In this document: piece by piece, positions 18,964 through 30,780 of the stretch
Numbering within the stretch: the stretch's first letter is position 1
How the letters are laid out: every line of letters begins with the position of its first letter
From: Chara braunii
Taxonomy: Eukaryota; Streptophyta; Charophyceae; Charales; Characeae
Assembly (NCBI GenBank): GCA_003427395.1
Contig: BFEA01000515.1
Location: forward strand, 1,051,268-1,088,797
DNA length: 37,530 nt
Direction: 5' to 3'
Made by a program: the position numbers and the translations under genes
The notes under the pieces: generated by a model
The model's input: only the letters and a program-made list of their open reading frames with translations
Database searches by the model: none
Told to the model about the DNA's origin: nothing

Positions 18964-21900
18964 AATCAGACTCCTGACTTGGAACGTGCGTGGTTTTGGA
19001 GACTCAAATAAGAAATTTAAAAAAGCGAGATTTAAAGATTGGATCTACTCGCAAAATGTCCAGATTGTCTGCCTTCAAGAGACCAAGTTAGACCATAACA
19101 AGATCGCCTCCATTCACCGGTAGTGGGATGGTCCTCAGCTTTGGTCCCCGGCGGAGGGGACCAGAGGAGGAGTGGCCATCCTAGTCCACAAAGATCTCGA
19201 TATTGATATTCTGGATCAGTACCATGACAGCGAAGGCCGTTGGGCCTGGATTAAATTCGTCTTGGAATTAGAGGAATGGGCTATTATGATATGCCGCTGT
19301 GGATTATAACGGTCGTCAGGAATTTTTCGCAGCCTTACCTGGCTGTCTCCCGGGCGTTGAAAATCTGATTATTTGTGGCGACTGGAATGCGGTTTTGAAC
19401 CCAGGGTTGGACACACTGAGCCAGGCCCCCTTGCGAAATGACTCGTTGCTGCTCTCTTCCCTGCTGGAAACTCAATCCTTCTTGGATTCGTTTAGAATTT
19501 TCCATCCGCAGGAGAATGGTTTTACTTGGTTTGCCGCTGCCCCCCCACTCCAACCTCCCAGGCACCTTGGAAAAGATTGGATTTTTTTCTTGTCCAAAGT
19601 GCCTCGAGGGACGGTAGCATGTGGTGCGACGTGATACCCGCCTCTATGTCCGACCACTATCGAGTGCTTTTGGACTTCTCCCCAAGGATACAATTGACCG
19701 CCACTGCCCGCCCTTCCGATTAAACATTAATCTTTTGAAGGATCCGGGGATCATACAATGGATTGATGACCACGTGTCGAAATGGCTGGAGGCGAAGTCT
19801 CTCTTCTCTGACTATCTCCAGTGGGCTGACACCGTGATTGCTATCATCACACAGGGTCTAATCACCTTCTCTAGGATGAAGGCTGCTAAGAGAAATTGGG
19901 AAGAAAAATCCCTGGTGAAAACAATAAGTCCGGCCGAGTCTTTAATGGGCAAAGATCCTTTCTCGGATTTCCATTGGTCCGGTGTCCGTAGGGATGCTCG
20001 GGTCCGCCTAGAGGCTTTAGAAATTAAGAAACAGGCAGAATGGATTGAATTTCTTAGACTTAGAGGTATAATCGATTATGATAGGATGACAAAATTAACG
20101 TTTCGTTCGCTTTTACTTCGTAAGTCCAAGTCTCTGATTAGGGAACTTGCTCACCCCTTCGACTGCTTGGCCCCGCTAGCAGTAGATACAGTTCAAATTT
20201 GTAGTTATGCTTTTGAGTATTATAGGGACATTGTGTCCACTCGTCGTCCTGCTGACCCCCCTCATTGGGATATGTCTTTGTCATCACCCTTCTTGGATTG
20301 TTCCACAAAGTTTATCTCACATGAGGCTGCCCTGGAACTATATAAACCTATCGAAATACCGGAACTATATGGGGCAGCTAAGGCTATGGCGAAAGGCAAG
20401 TGCCCAGGCCTTGATGGCCTGCCAATTGAATTATTTTTGGCTATATGGGGGACCATGGCAGCCTTTCTATGTGATATTTATAATCAGGCCCTCCTTGCTG
20501 GCCGCCTCCCGAAGGGATTGACACAGGGCATAATCTCCCTCATGTATAAAAAGGGGGAAAAACGAGAGATCCGCAATTGGAGACCGATTTCAGTATTGAA
20601 TGTCACCTATAAACTGTTTGCTAAAACGTTAGCTTTGCGTTTGGCCAAACTCCTCCCTGATCTGGTTGGCTGGGAGCAAGGGGCATTTGTAAAAGGGCGC
20701 TCTATTTTTGAGAATATTATTACGGCCGTTCAGGCTCTGGAAGTCATTGGCAAAGACAAAAGGGATGTCGCAGTCCTCCTTCTTGGTATGGAGAAGGCCT
20801 ACGACAAAGTGGGGTGGAGTTTCGTCCACACCACCCTAAAGAAGATGGGTTTTGGACCAGGCTTTCGGACCTGGGTAGGTGCAAGCTACGAATTTGCGAC
20901 ATCTTCTATGGTGGTAAATGGTCGATTGTCTGAGGAATTTCAGCTAACACGCTCCATCAGACAGGGCTGCCCATTAGCCCCTATCCTTTTTGTCTTACAG
21001 TTGTAAGTTTTATTAGATAATATTAGAACAAATAATAAAATTGTTGGCCTGAAGCTAACCCCGGAACTAGAATGGAAAGGGGGGGCGATTGCAGACGATC
21101 TTACGGTAGCATGAGATAACAGTCCGCCCTCCCTCCATGAACTCAGGTCAGTCCTAGACACATATTTCGAGTTATCGGAAGCTTCCATAAATTGGGATAA
21201 ATCTATATACTTCCTTCCCTACTCTCGAGAGTTGAGTGTGGATTGGGGGCTGAAACGATGTCCTGCAAATACTTCAGACCGGGTTTTGGGGGTGCAGGTT
21301 CCTCTCTCGGACTATGCAGCTGTCCAAGACTCAATGCTGGCTGATAAAGTTACGACAAGGATTGCTAGCTGGGCCCGGAACTTCAAACTGTCTCTGTTTG
21401 GCCGAGCCCTGGTTCTTACTTCAGCAGCATTCTCCGTTCTATGGTTCCCGCTCTCTGTTCATTTATTGGGAGCGGAGGTCTATTCCCGGATCAGGAGAGA
21501 GGCTGCACGTTACATTTGGAAGCCGGCTGCAGTTCTCCAACAAGGATTCATTTGGAAGGTGGTTTGGGAGACCATAGCAGTGGCAAGGTCACAGGGAAGG
21601 CTGGGACTTATTGACCCAGTCCACCAAAACCTTTCGCTACTCAATAAATGGGTTATTGTCGCGGCCTTTGGAAGCCGGTCTAAATTGTGGGTCCGCCTGG
21701 CTGAATACATTCTATGTAAGGAATGGGGTATGTCCAGGGGTGCAGAGGTTTGACTCTGTCTTTTCATCCCTTCTTTTGCAGCAAGAAAACCCAGATCGAG
21801 AATGTGGCGGAGTATCTTACATGCCTGACACAAGTTGTTTTCTGAAGTTCTCATGCAGCGAGAAACAAGAAGGGAAGTGCTAAACCAAATATTTTTTGAA

Positions 21901-23187
21901 AACCCCTTCATCAGGTCTCAGGAATGCACATCTCTTAAGGCTGATGGAAACCCAGACTCCTTTGGCAGGGCATGGATTGATAATGGAATTATACAGATTA
22001 AAGATATATGGGATGTTCACCAGGAAACTTGGATTTCAGAAACCGGGCTTCGCCGGAAACTGTGCAGACTTCGGAACATAGAATCCAAATATGAAATACT
22101 TTTCAGGGCTATTCCGGCTTATTGGTTGGCATTTTTACCCTGCTCAGTGGAACATGGCCCTGGGGCCTGGCTTTCAGGCACGGGTGATGCTCGGGAAATC
22201 CTGCATATCATTTGCCCAGACCTCCCTCAGGGCGTAAAGGTACAAGTTTGGATGAAGAAGCAGGGATCCGCGGCGCATATTACCCTCACGAAAGGAGAGG
22301 ACATGACGATTCCTTCAACGGTGGATCTAGTTAAATGTCGTGTCCTTCTTAAGTCTCAGGCAGAACAGGAAACGACCTCTCTTATCGTAGAAGATGCCTC
22401 CTCGATTTTAATCAAGCCTTTGTTGTACGGCTGGCATGCCGGATTAGAGCCTATTAGCTCGACTCCAGTGGTTCTATATACCTAAAAAATTGGAGTTCAG
22501 GTACTATGGGCGAAGGTAAAAAAAACAACCAGTTCTTACAGCGTCAGAGAGACTAGCCAAAGAGTCAGATTTCACTTTAGGTAACAAGGACTTATTTGGG
22601 TTGTGGAAAGCTCTCAAGTTGATGACTTCTTAGAAGCAGGTCAGCCTAGTTTGGCTCCAGCTGCATTTAGTAACACCCTCAGCAACCTGGCTTGCCTCTA
22701 AAGGTATGGACATCTCCCTCTCCTGTGTGCACGTTGTAACTGGGGTTGGAAAACTGCGTCCCATATCTGGCTTTTCTTCCCCTTCTCACTTCAGGTTTGG
22801 AAATGGTGGAAGGAGAGATGGAAGGCCATAGCAGGAGATAATTTTCCTTGGACACAAGAGTGGTCTCTTTACGGAATGGCGTATACACAGGTGGACTTCT
22901 CCTCAGGTTGGGCTTAAGTCGCTCTAACCTGCCATGGGGCGGTGATTGAAGCTATATGGAAGGCCATAAATAATGCGGCCTTCAAGCAGGAGTTGGTATC
23001 AGTGCAAAGCCAGTTATCACTTGTTAAATCGCTCATAAGGCAAGTAGCCCGGGTCGACTGGTATGCGGCCCGCACTCAGCCCCGTAAAAACCTTTTATGG
23101 ATCTCCCGGACCTGGGCTTTAAATAGTGACTGGTTCTCAATCTCTGCAGATGGGAAGTTTAAATTTGCTGACTGGTTATTATCATAA
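18947..23187 (+). pseudogene. LINE A ORF2: endonuclease-reverse transcriptase
   Basis: The APE endonuclease is recognised by LTWNVRG (about 18975), CLQETK (about 19070), GDWN (19377-19388), FTWF (about 19520) and MSDHYRV (about 19646). A TAG at 19121-19123 and three frame changes (about 19290, 19540 and 19690) break it. RT motifs follow: GKCPGLDGLP, NWRPISVLN, GWEQGAFVKGRSIFENI, GMEKAYDKVGW, IRQGCPLAP and the catalytic box IADD (21088-21099), normally F/YADD. Stops lie at 21004 and 21112. The RT frame resumes to about 21753, shifts, and returns (21835-22485). A Cys/His/Trp-rich zf-RVT-like end (about 22680-22900) and an FADWLLS terminus at 23187 close it. It carried out target-primed reverse transcription. 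Confidence 0.88.
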
Positions 23188-23682
23188 GATTCACAGACCG
23201 TTTGTTAGGTCTCTCTTGGAAGAGTGATGCCTTTTTTAGGCCGCCATTTAGGCCGATTTACTTGTATGGATCTTAGACATAGCCTTGGATAGATGTGTTG
23301 CTTAATCTTAGTCAATTACTTTGGTGTTTCTTATTTAGCGTTGGGGTAGTCTTTGGTATAACTTGGTCCAATTAGTTGTGCTGAACTCTTAAGTTTGAGT
23401 GGTTGTGCTTCTCAATTGTAGGGGGTCTTGTTTGGCTTCGATAGGCTAGTGACATAATCTGGTGCAGATTGATCCTTGTTCTACACAGCTTGGCATTATC
23501 AGACATTAGCTTTTGGCTGAGGCTCTAGTGTAGTTTTTCTGTTCAGTCTTATGACTGTAAGCTAAACCGGTTGACGCTATCGGGATAACTCCAGGTTGAA
23601 TTGTGAGGTCCCCGGCCTCAAACCTTCTCTTTGGAATATAATTTGACTTGGATTAAAAAAAAAAAAAACAAAAAAAAAAAAC
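23188..23682 (+). other. LINE A 3' UTR and poly(A) tail
   Basis: T-rich untranslated DNA ends with a conserved block (23583-23617, ATAACTCCAGGTTGAATTGT region) that is shared with LINE B. The tail from 23655 is A14, C and A12. The shared block is a good candidate for the RT recognition site on the RNA. Confidence 0.75.
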
Positions 23683-23694
23683 ACTAGGGAGCGC
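23683..23694. repeat. Right target-site duplication of LINE A
   Basis: Identical to 15794-15805 and directly abutting the poly(A) tail. Confidence 0.7.
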
Positions 23695-23922
23695 TCTACT
23701 GTCACACAGTACGGAGGAAACAATCACGTCTTCATTCCGCGAATCTGAAGCGTGCCGACATACAATAGCCAAACCACTCACTGAAGATTCAATGGTCCGA
23801 GTAAGGTATAGCAGCAACTGTTTTGGTTCCCCATTCTTCTTGTTTTTTTCCCTTTCTTTCTTTTGCTCCTTATTTCCCTCTCTTACCATCGAGTTGACCA
23901 ACGCTAGGTTATTCAAAATTGT
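23695..23922. other. Host DNA between the two LINE tails
   Basis: About 230 bp of single-copy-looking sequence with no frame carrying a recognisable motif. It is the only non-LINE DNA between 15806 and about 30375 and marks the pre-insertion locus. Confidence 0.6.
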
Positions 23923-23942
23923 ACTTTTTTTTTTTTTTTTTT

Positions 23943-24256
23943 GGAAAAATCATCCATATATTGTAGCAAAAAGGGGAACAAGGCCGGGGACCTCACAATT
24001 CAACCCGGAGTTATCCTGGCCGCCTCGGCCAGTTTAACTTATAAACAGAGCCAGACTCCAGTATCTGCTATCTGACATCATCCGCTAGCTCGAAACCGGG
24101 TCCAGCGCCCCTTTAGCTACCTAACTTTCCAAAATTAATCCTTAAAGCTCAGAAAAGGAGCTCATTTTAGCTCATAAACATATAAAACCAGCTCAAAGGG
24201 GAAGACAGGTAGGCTCATTAACCATATTTCTATTACGATCGAAGTCCAAACCCGTC
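23943..24256 (-). other. LINE B 3' UTR
   Basis: Contains the block shared with LINE A (GGTTGAATTGTGAGGTCCCC type, minus strand). The block ends about 40 nt before the poly(A) tail. Confidence 0.7.
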
Positions 24257-27200
24257 CTATTCAGGTTGAAGTAGCCAATTCTTGAACGACAACTGCCCAT
24301 ATTGTGAGACCGAGACCCACTGATTAAGAAGGGGCCAGGTACTACGAAACCACAAAAGTCCTTTCCCCTGGCGCCTTGTACATTTTTTCCAATCTGTCAA
24401 AATCATCAGTCGTATACTTTTTCTGATCTGGTGTTGCTGTTGTTGAAGTGGTACCTTCTCCCCCTTGAAGAGCACTGCATTCCTTGCATTCCAAATAGTG
24501 AACATGATAGTTGTCCTGCAAACCAATGCCACATCGCCCCACCCACTTGCATAGTAAACATTCTGGGCGGGGAATTTAGCATACAGAATCCAGTCGTCAG
24601 ACCAAGGGAAGGAGTCTCCAGACAAACTATTCCACATCAGTGTCCACCACAGCCATACTTCGTCCGCCAGTGGGCATTGAAGCCATAGGTGGGAGTTGGA
24701 TTTTCACCCTAACTCGCATCTCTTACATGTTGTGGGCACGTCCATGCCTTTGGTCGCCAGCCATTGGGCGGTGGGGACCACCTGGAGGGACTGCAGCCAT
24801 AACAGGCTCGCATACTTATGGTTAGCAATCTTTCGGAGTGCATCCCATAGTGAGAGCCAGCTTGGCTGATTACTATAAAAACCCTTCGGTTTACATAGTC
24901 TATCTACTGCTAGGCGAAGCGGAGTGAGCTCTGATTTGGAGTGCAGCCATTTGATCCCCTCCTTTGTTTTATACAAACAAAGGGGGGTGGGTTCTTCCAT
25001 CAGGGATCCCCTGGATTGCCCACCCCATCCATAGAGAAGGGGTTCAACCGAAAAGTGATCCCCTTTCCCTATATATGACATTTGTTTTTTGTAGGGGCAA
25101 ACCCGAAGCTCCACAAGGCCCACTTTTGTGTCAACATTTCTTTCTTGGATCAGGCGTAGGGGTCCTTTCTCCTTTTTTGTTGGATCAAATCGCAATTCTT
25201 CTATTTTCATCCCGTCTGTCGGCTCCGGGTCCACCACTTTCCAGAACTAATCAGACTCGTCATCCGGTCGAACCCAGGCTCTAGAGGTATATTCCATAGA
25301 GGCCTTCAGTCAAGAGCTCCATTCTGAGGGAAATGCAGCTTTTAGTCTAGCCAGATTTTCGGGAACGTTTTTCAGTCAAGGCAGTAGCATGCGAATCTGT
25401 TCTTCTGAAAACTTGTCTTCTGTCTCTTCGTCCCAGGGGTGCTTAACTCTTGATACACCTTTTTCAATCCAGGCTCGGCCAAAGTTGCCCTCCCCCCCTG
25501 TAGCAGAGAAGGGGGTCCCACTGGGGAGACTTATCAAGGTATTATCAAACAGATTTTGGTTGGCTATTTCCAGTCTCGCTCCCGACATTGTATTCGCCTG
25601 AGGGCACACGTGTTTCCAGGCCTGCAGAAAGCCCTTCCAGATCTTAGATTTTACTCTTCGGTTTAGAAAACAGGACATCATGCAACATTGTCATACTTCC
25701 CTTGGCTGAGAGATATTCCACTATTTTCCAAGAATGTACTCTGCTATTCGGATCCACAGTTTGGAGGGATTATCGAAGCAGACTTTTATAATCCATTTAG
25801 CAAGCGAAACCCAGTTTTGTTTCTGAGGATCCAAAAGCCCCAACCCTCCGTGGTCTCTTGGCCTAGTGATGGTTTTCCAAGGCACCTTAGTAATGTAGCC
25901 CTGTTCCTCATTTGCTGATGGCTTCTACAGATACCTGACAACCACCTGTTTAATTTCCTTGTATTCATGGGTACCCAATAGGCATATCGAGAGGGGGAAC
26001 CATAAGATAGAAAAGGCCGTCGTTGAGAGCACTATGACTCTGCCAAATAGAGAGAGCTTATAGTTGCGCAGCCAGCCATTGATCCTCGCCGAAACTTTGC
26101 TAGACAAGAGTTGGTCTTGGGTTTTTGAGCAGTTCGATAATTAAACCAGAACCCCCAGAAACCTCACAAAGTTTTCTGACGAAACAAATCCAAGTCCCCA
26201 GTTAACCTTTAATTCAAAGAGATCAGGTAAAATGTAAACGGACTTGGACCAATTAATAGAAGCTTCAAAAAGAGCACAATACTCATCCAGAACTCTCCGC
26301 ATCTCTCCTAGGGATGCGGGGGAGTTTTCGCAGGCGACTGTAAGGTCATATGCGAGAGCTCCCCCTTTCCACTCAAGGGAGGGGTTAAGTCTAAGTCCTA
26401 CTATCTGGTCATTAAATCTAATATTGTCCAAAAGAACTTTTAATTGCAACACAAATAATAATGGGGCAAGGGCACACCCCTGCCGTAACGAACGGGTAGG
26501 GGAAAATTCCTCAGAAAGATGCCCATTGACCATCACTTGAGAGACAACATTTGCATACATCGCATGCACCCAGTTGGCGAAACCAGGTCCGAAATCCATC
26601 TTAGCGAGGGTGATAGAAACAAAGGCCCACCCTATTTTATCGTACGTTTTCTCCATATCTAGGAGGAGGATTGCTACATCCTGCTTTTCTGCGCCAATCA
26701 CTTCCAAGGTCTGTATTGCAGTAAGGATATTCTCGAAAAAAGATCGGCATCTGACGAAAGCCCCTTGTTCCCACCCTACCAACTGGGGGAGAACAGAGGT
26801 CAAACGCATAGCAATGGCTTTCGCCAATATCTTATAAACAACATTGAGAACTGATATTGGCCGGTAGTTGCGGATTTCCTTTTTATGTTTTTTTTTTATA
26901 GAGGAGCGCTATAAAACCTCTTACGAAGGTCTTCGGAAGGGCGTCAATGTGCAAGGCTTTATTACAAATTTGGCACAGGAAAGGAGCGAAAGCGACCAAT
27001 GTACTGAGAAAGAGCTCAACTGGGAGGCCATCGATGCAAGGGCATTTGCCCTTCGCCATATGTTTCACCGCTTCGTGAAGTTTTATTTTCGTAAAAGGGG
27101 CATCCATTGCCTCCTTGGTCTGCATGCAGATACTGACTTTTGTCCTGGACCAGAAGTCTGAGTATAATGATAGATCTGTATCGAAGCTGTCAAAAGGTTT

Positions 27201-28490
27201 GCGGGTAGATACTATATCCTGGAAGTAGTCTCTCGCAAAAGTACATAGGTCCATAGCGTCTACTGCAGCATGGCTTCTCAGATCGAAAGGGTGGACAAGT
27301 TTTCTAATTACCGGTTTAGTCTGTCTTAAAATTAAAGATCTAAAAGTTAATGTAGTCATTCTATCGTGGCCTACAATGCCTCGTAGTTCGAGCTATTCCA
27401 ACCACTGTGTTTGCTTTTGTATCTCTAGAGCTTCTAGGGAGGCGAGAGCAGAGAGTCTTTTATCAGTCCAAAATAAGTCTCCAAACTGATCCTGGCCAGA
27501 TTTGTCTCTGCTTCCTCCACTAGCCTAATGAGCTTTTGCTCTTTCCACACCCTGTTGGCAGCTTTCATACGAGAGAACACTATAAGTGCTTCCCTTATGA
27601 TAGCCACACCCACATCGGCCCAGTGGTCCTCTGAGTCGAAAAGGTCCTTAGCCTCCAGCCACCCCTTCATTTGAGAGACGATCCATTGCGGGATACCTTG
27701 GTCTTTCAAAATGCTAGTGTTTAACCGGAAAGGGGGACAGGAGGTCTGAACCAAGTCACTAGAGACCACATCTATGTAAACTGGGTAGTGGTGAGAGATA
27801 TCAGAAACACAATAATCAGCATGGATGCAACGCTCTCACAAAACCCCGCGAGAAACAATGAGGTCTAATCTTCTACGGGGTTGTGACAGGTTGGGTTTCG
27901 GCTTGGGACCGTACCATGTGAAACCATGGTCCTCCGGATTCATAATTCGGTAGGTGTCTGTGAGGCCTTGGGTCTCAAACAGTGTCATCAGTAGTGTGCT
28001 ATCTGATGGTCATGGGAAGGGGTCGGGAGAATCCAAACCCCGGTTCAAGGTGGTGTTCCAGTCACCGAGAATTACTAAGTTCTCCGTGTCCGGGAAACAG
28101 GCAGACAAATTAGAAAAAAATTCAGTTCTAGCAATATAATCTGAAGGAGCATATAAAGACATGACTCCCCAGTGTTCCATCCCCATTTCAATTTTCACCC
28201 AGGCAAAGCGACCATCCGGGTCTGCATATGAATCTAGTATGATGCAATCCAGGTCCTTGTGTAACAAGATTGCAACACCGCCCTTTGAACCGTCTGCTGG
28301 GGCCCAAATCTGCTGCCCCGGCCACCAGTTCCGAACCTCCTGAATCTTATCCAGATGCAATTTAGTTTTCTATAAGCATATTATCTGTGCATGTTGAGAA
28401 TAAAACCACGCAGAAAGCTGTGATTTCTTCTGTCTGCCAGATGTATCCCCGAGACCTTTGACATTCCAACTCACTAGTCTCACCCTGCTG
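24257..28490 (-). pseudogene. LINE B ORF2: endonuclease-reverse transcriptase
   Basis: The endonuclease starts near 28480 with VRLVSWNVKG. The usual CLQETK motif has a TAG in place of Gln (about 28372). GGVAILLHKDL and LGDWN (about 28045) follow. RT motifs include GKCPCIDGLPVELF, GWEQGAFV, DMEKTYDKIGW and LRQGCALAP. The catalytic box reads LAYD (26345-26356) where LINE A has IADD, so the first metal-binding Asp has become Tyr. Frame breaks lie near 27400, 26860, 26130, 25700 and 25300. Downstream, a Cys-bearing zf-RVT-like segment (about 24700-24750) and a WSFKNWLLQ-like end at 24257 match the layout of LINE A. Confidence 0.87.
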
Positions 28491-30375
28491 GGCAGCACCA
28501 TGAGTTAGGACATCGTCGTCAGGGTGTTGCATGCGGATATAAGCTTGGAGCTCGGAACGCAGCTGGCCAGCTACCCGGACCGTGCTCGAAAATTTGTCAC
28601 TTATAAGTATGTCCGTGGCCTCGACACTGGATATCCAGCCTGCAATGACCAGGGCAGATAACTTTGACCCCACCCGGATTTTCTCCAAAGAGTCCATCAG
28701 GGGGTGCCATTGAGTTTTTCATTCTGTCCAGCTAACATACCCATCAGACAGTCAGGTGAGGCTAAAAAACGCTATGTGCACTAACACCTTGCTGTTGTCT
28801 GGCAGCACCACTAAGTACCTCCCCATCCTTGGCTCCTGCAGGAGTAAACAGGATCCTTGGCTGAACAGTACTTGCTCTGATGCCATTTTGATGAGGAGTT
28901 CGTCCGACAAAGCAGACTGAACAGTGATAGAAGGAAGGGATAAGGACTCATCCAGGGCTATCATGGTAAGGACCATTAGACCTTGGGGGGTATCTGAACA
29001 AATCAGCGGAAAGATTTTCAAGTTAGGACCTGCTGATTTGTCCCCTTTACCCAAAGTAGACATAGGGGAGGCCTGAATTAGCGTTTTTTTAGCTGTCCTT
29101 GTGGAGGGTTTTCTTTTTTTGACTGGGCCAGCTAAGATTGTGGGCATCTCACTGGCGTCGCCCATCGCTTGTTCTTCCATCGTCGGAATGGGGATGTTGT
29201 CGTTAGATTTAGCTCTTTTGTTCGGGTTGAGCAAAAAAACTCTCCCTGAATCTACTGCTTGATCGAAGTAGACTATTCCTTCTTGGAACAGTCCAGGGAC
29301 TATGAATTCCAGCATGTCCTGGCCCGACCCCTGATCATCCACTAGTTCTTCCGATTTTTTTGAAAGGCGGGGAGCGTTTTCCCCCATCACACAAATTGCT
29401 GAGTCTTGGACTGTGCCATCGACAGTGAGAGCTACACTCCCCGAGGGGGGTGACATCGGAGGTTGGTCAAGAACTAGGGAATGTTGAACTTTTTGGTTCT
29501 TGTTCCCATTTGTCCTTTTCTGAGGGTCTCCGAACACATATGGGGTGGAGGAGTCCAGAGGGGGAACGTCCGAATTAGGGAATTTTAGCTTCCCTGTTCG
29601 GATTTTGGACATGTTAGATGGATTGGGAGCAGCACTTGCTGCAGCAGCGGCAAAGGCTTCAGCTGCTTTAGCCAATAACTCTGCAGCAGCAGCAGCAACA
29701 ACGTTGTCCTCTTGTATTGGGACCTTGGCCTTATTATCAATCAGTTGCACCTGGGACAAATTGTTTTTCAATTTAACCTGTACTGCCTCCACTTCCATCT
29801 GTGTCTTCGATAACTTCTCTATATTCTCCCCTTTTTCTTCTTCCTCTACTCCTCTTTCCCCCCCGGGGGGGGGGGGGGAGTATCTTTCTTCCCTTCTGTC
29901 ATACGGCGCTTTTCTTTTCATAAGTTTTTTTTCCTGCCCTTTGTATCTTTGCGCCCCCTCAACTTCCCCAAGGCCTCCTTTTTCCCCCTCCCATCCCCAT
30001 CAGCATTTTTCTCATTCTCATTCATCACCTTATCCTCTGAGGCCCTCCCTTCTTCTTCCTTTTCCTTTTCCTTTTCCTTTTCCTGTATCTTATCCCCCTT
30101 GTCCACTTCCTTCCCATCCTTTTCCTTTTCCCCTTTTCCCCTTACCTTAACCGCCTCTTCATCACTGCTACCCTTTCCCTTTCCTTTTTCCTTCTCCCTC
30201 TCCTTCCCTTTCCCATTTTCCTTCTCTTTTTCCTTCTCTTTCCCCTTCTCTTTCCCCTTCTTCCCTTCTTGCTCCTTCTCCTTCTCCTCCTTCCCCTTAT
30301 CCTCCTTGTTGTCTTTGCCTTTGGAGGGGCGTTTTTTATCTCTCGAAGGGCAGTCTTTGTCGGTGTCTTTGTTGA
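28430..30375 (-). pseudogene. LINE B ORF1 (5'-truncated)
   Basis: The remaining protein starts in a Lys/Glu/Gly-rich linker of about 130 residues. A frame change near 29920 leads to the MKRKAPYDRREERY segment, an Ala-rich helix, the KKRKPSTRTAKK basic patch and the C-terminal block (GLMVLTMIALDESLSLPS to KVLVHIAFFSL) that aligns with LINE A. A TGA near 28752 stops it; homologous sequence continues (28690-28430) to the ORF2 start. RNA-binding role by homology to LINE A ORF1. Confidence 0.7.
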
Positions 30376-30780
30376 AGGGAAGGCGCATGCGTCTGTCGTG
30401 TGGGAACTCTTGCGCACCGGTCGGAACGTCGTCGCGTTGGAGAACGACGCAAAGATGATCGATTACCTTCACGAGTTCGTGAAGACACGCGTGGCGGACA
30501 CTCGCAATGATTGCACTTTTGTCCGGACCACCGGTGAACGAAACTGGGATCCCAAACGTGACATGTATTGGAAATTGCCGGGGAATAAAAGGACGGAGGT
30601 TTGGGACTTCCTTTTCCAACCCGGACCGCCTGGTCCGACCGACCTAGTGTTCGGTGTACTCAATGGGTACCACGATGCACCCAGGGGAGTCTGTATCGCA
30701 TTTCCTGAGAAGGCTGGATCACGTTTACTTTGTGATGGCCGAACCGCTCATCCTCGAAAACTACAAGGCATAGTTTGACG
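30376..30780 (+). pseudogene. Possible SAM-dependent DNA-methyltransferase C-terminal fragment
   Basis: The plus-strand frame reads ASVVWELLRTGRNVVALEND followed by AKMIDYLHEFVK. The pattern of hydrophobic helix, GR, strand and acidic loop (ALENDA) resembles the SAM-binding end of N4/N6-type DNA methylases, which typically read like ALxxGR--ALExDxxxxxYL. The catalytic DPPY/NPPY box is not present, so only the C-terminal part remains, cut by LINE B at its left edge. It shifts frame near 30650 and continues into the next frame (DHVYFVMAEPLILENYKA). Family membership is inferred from this one motif region; a reader should treat it as tentative. Confidence 0.4.

Larger units (their letters stand above)
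15806..23682 (+). mobile_element. LINE A: L1-like non-LTR retrotransposon, near full length, mutated
   Basis: In order it has an about 600-bp 5' region, ORF1 with a CCHC-like knuckle, ORF2 with APE endonuclease, RT and a zf-RVT-like C-terminus, an about 470-bp 3' UTR and a poly(A) tail (23655-23682, one C interruption). A 12-bp target-site duplication brackets it, which sets the 5' end at 15806. Stops and frameshifts in both ORFs make it inactive. It is related to LINE B (ORF1 C-terminus, RT and 3' end all align by eye). Confidence 0.85.
23923..30375 (-). mobile_element. LINE B: L1-like non-LTR retrotransposon, 5'-truncated, mutated
   Basis: On the minus strand are a charged ORF1 segment, the ORF1 C-terminus, endonuclease, RT, a zf-RVT-like end and a 3' UTR with the same terminal block as LINE A (23982-24016 here). 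The poly(A) tail is seen as about 20 T at 23923-23942. The ORF1 N-terminal domain and knuckle found in LINE A are absent; sequence beyond about 30375 instead reads as another gene on the plus strand, so the 5' end is truncated within the Lys/Glu linker. No target-site duplication was found. The 5' boundary is uncertain by about 30 bp. Confidence 0.85.

Noticed and set aside
29949-30458. Plus-strand Ser/Phe-rich frames opposite LINE B ORF1
   Set aside because: Antisense of the Lys/Glu-rich linker; low-complexity without independent support.
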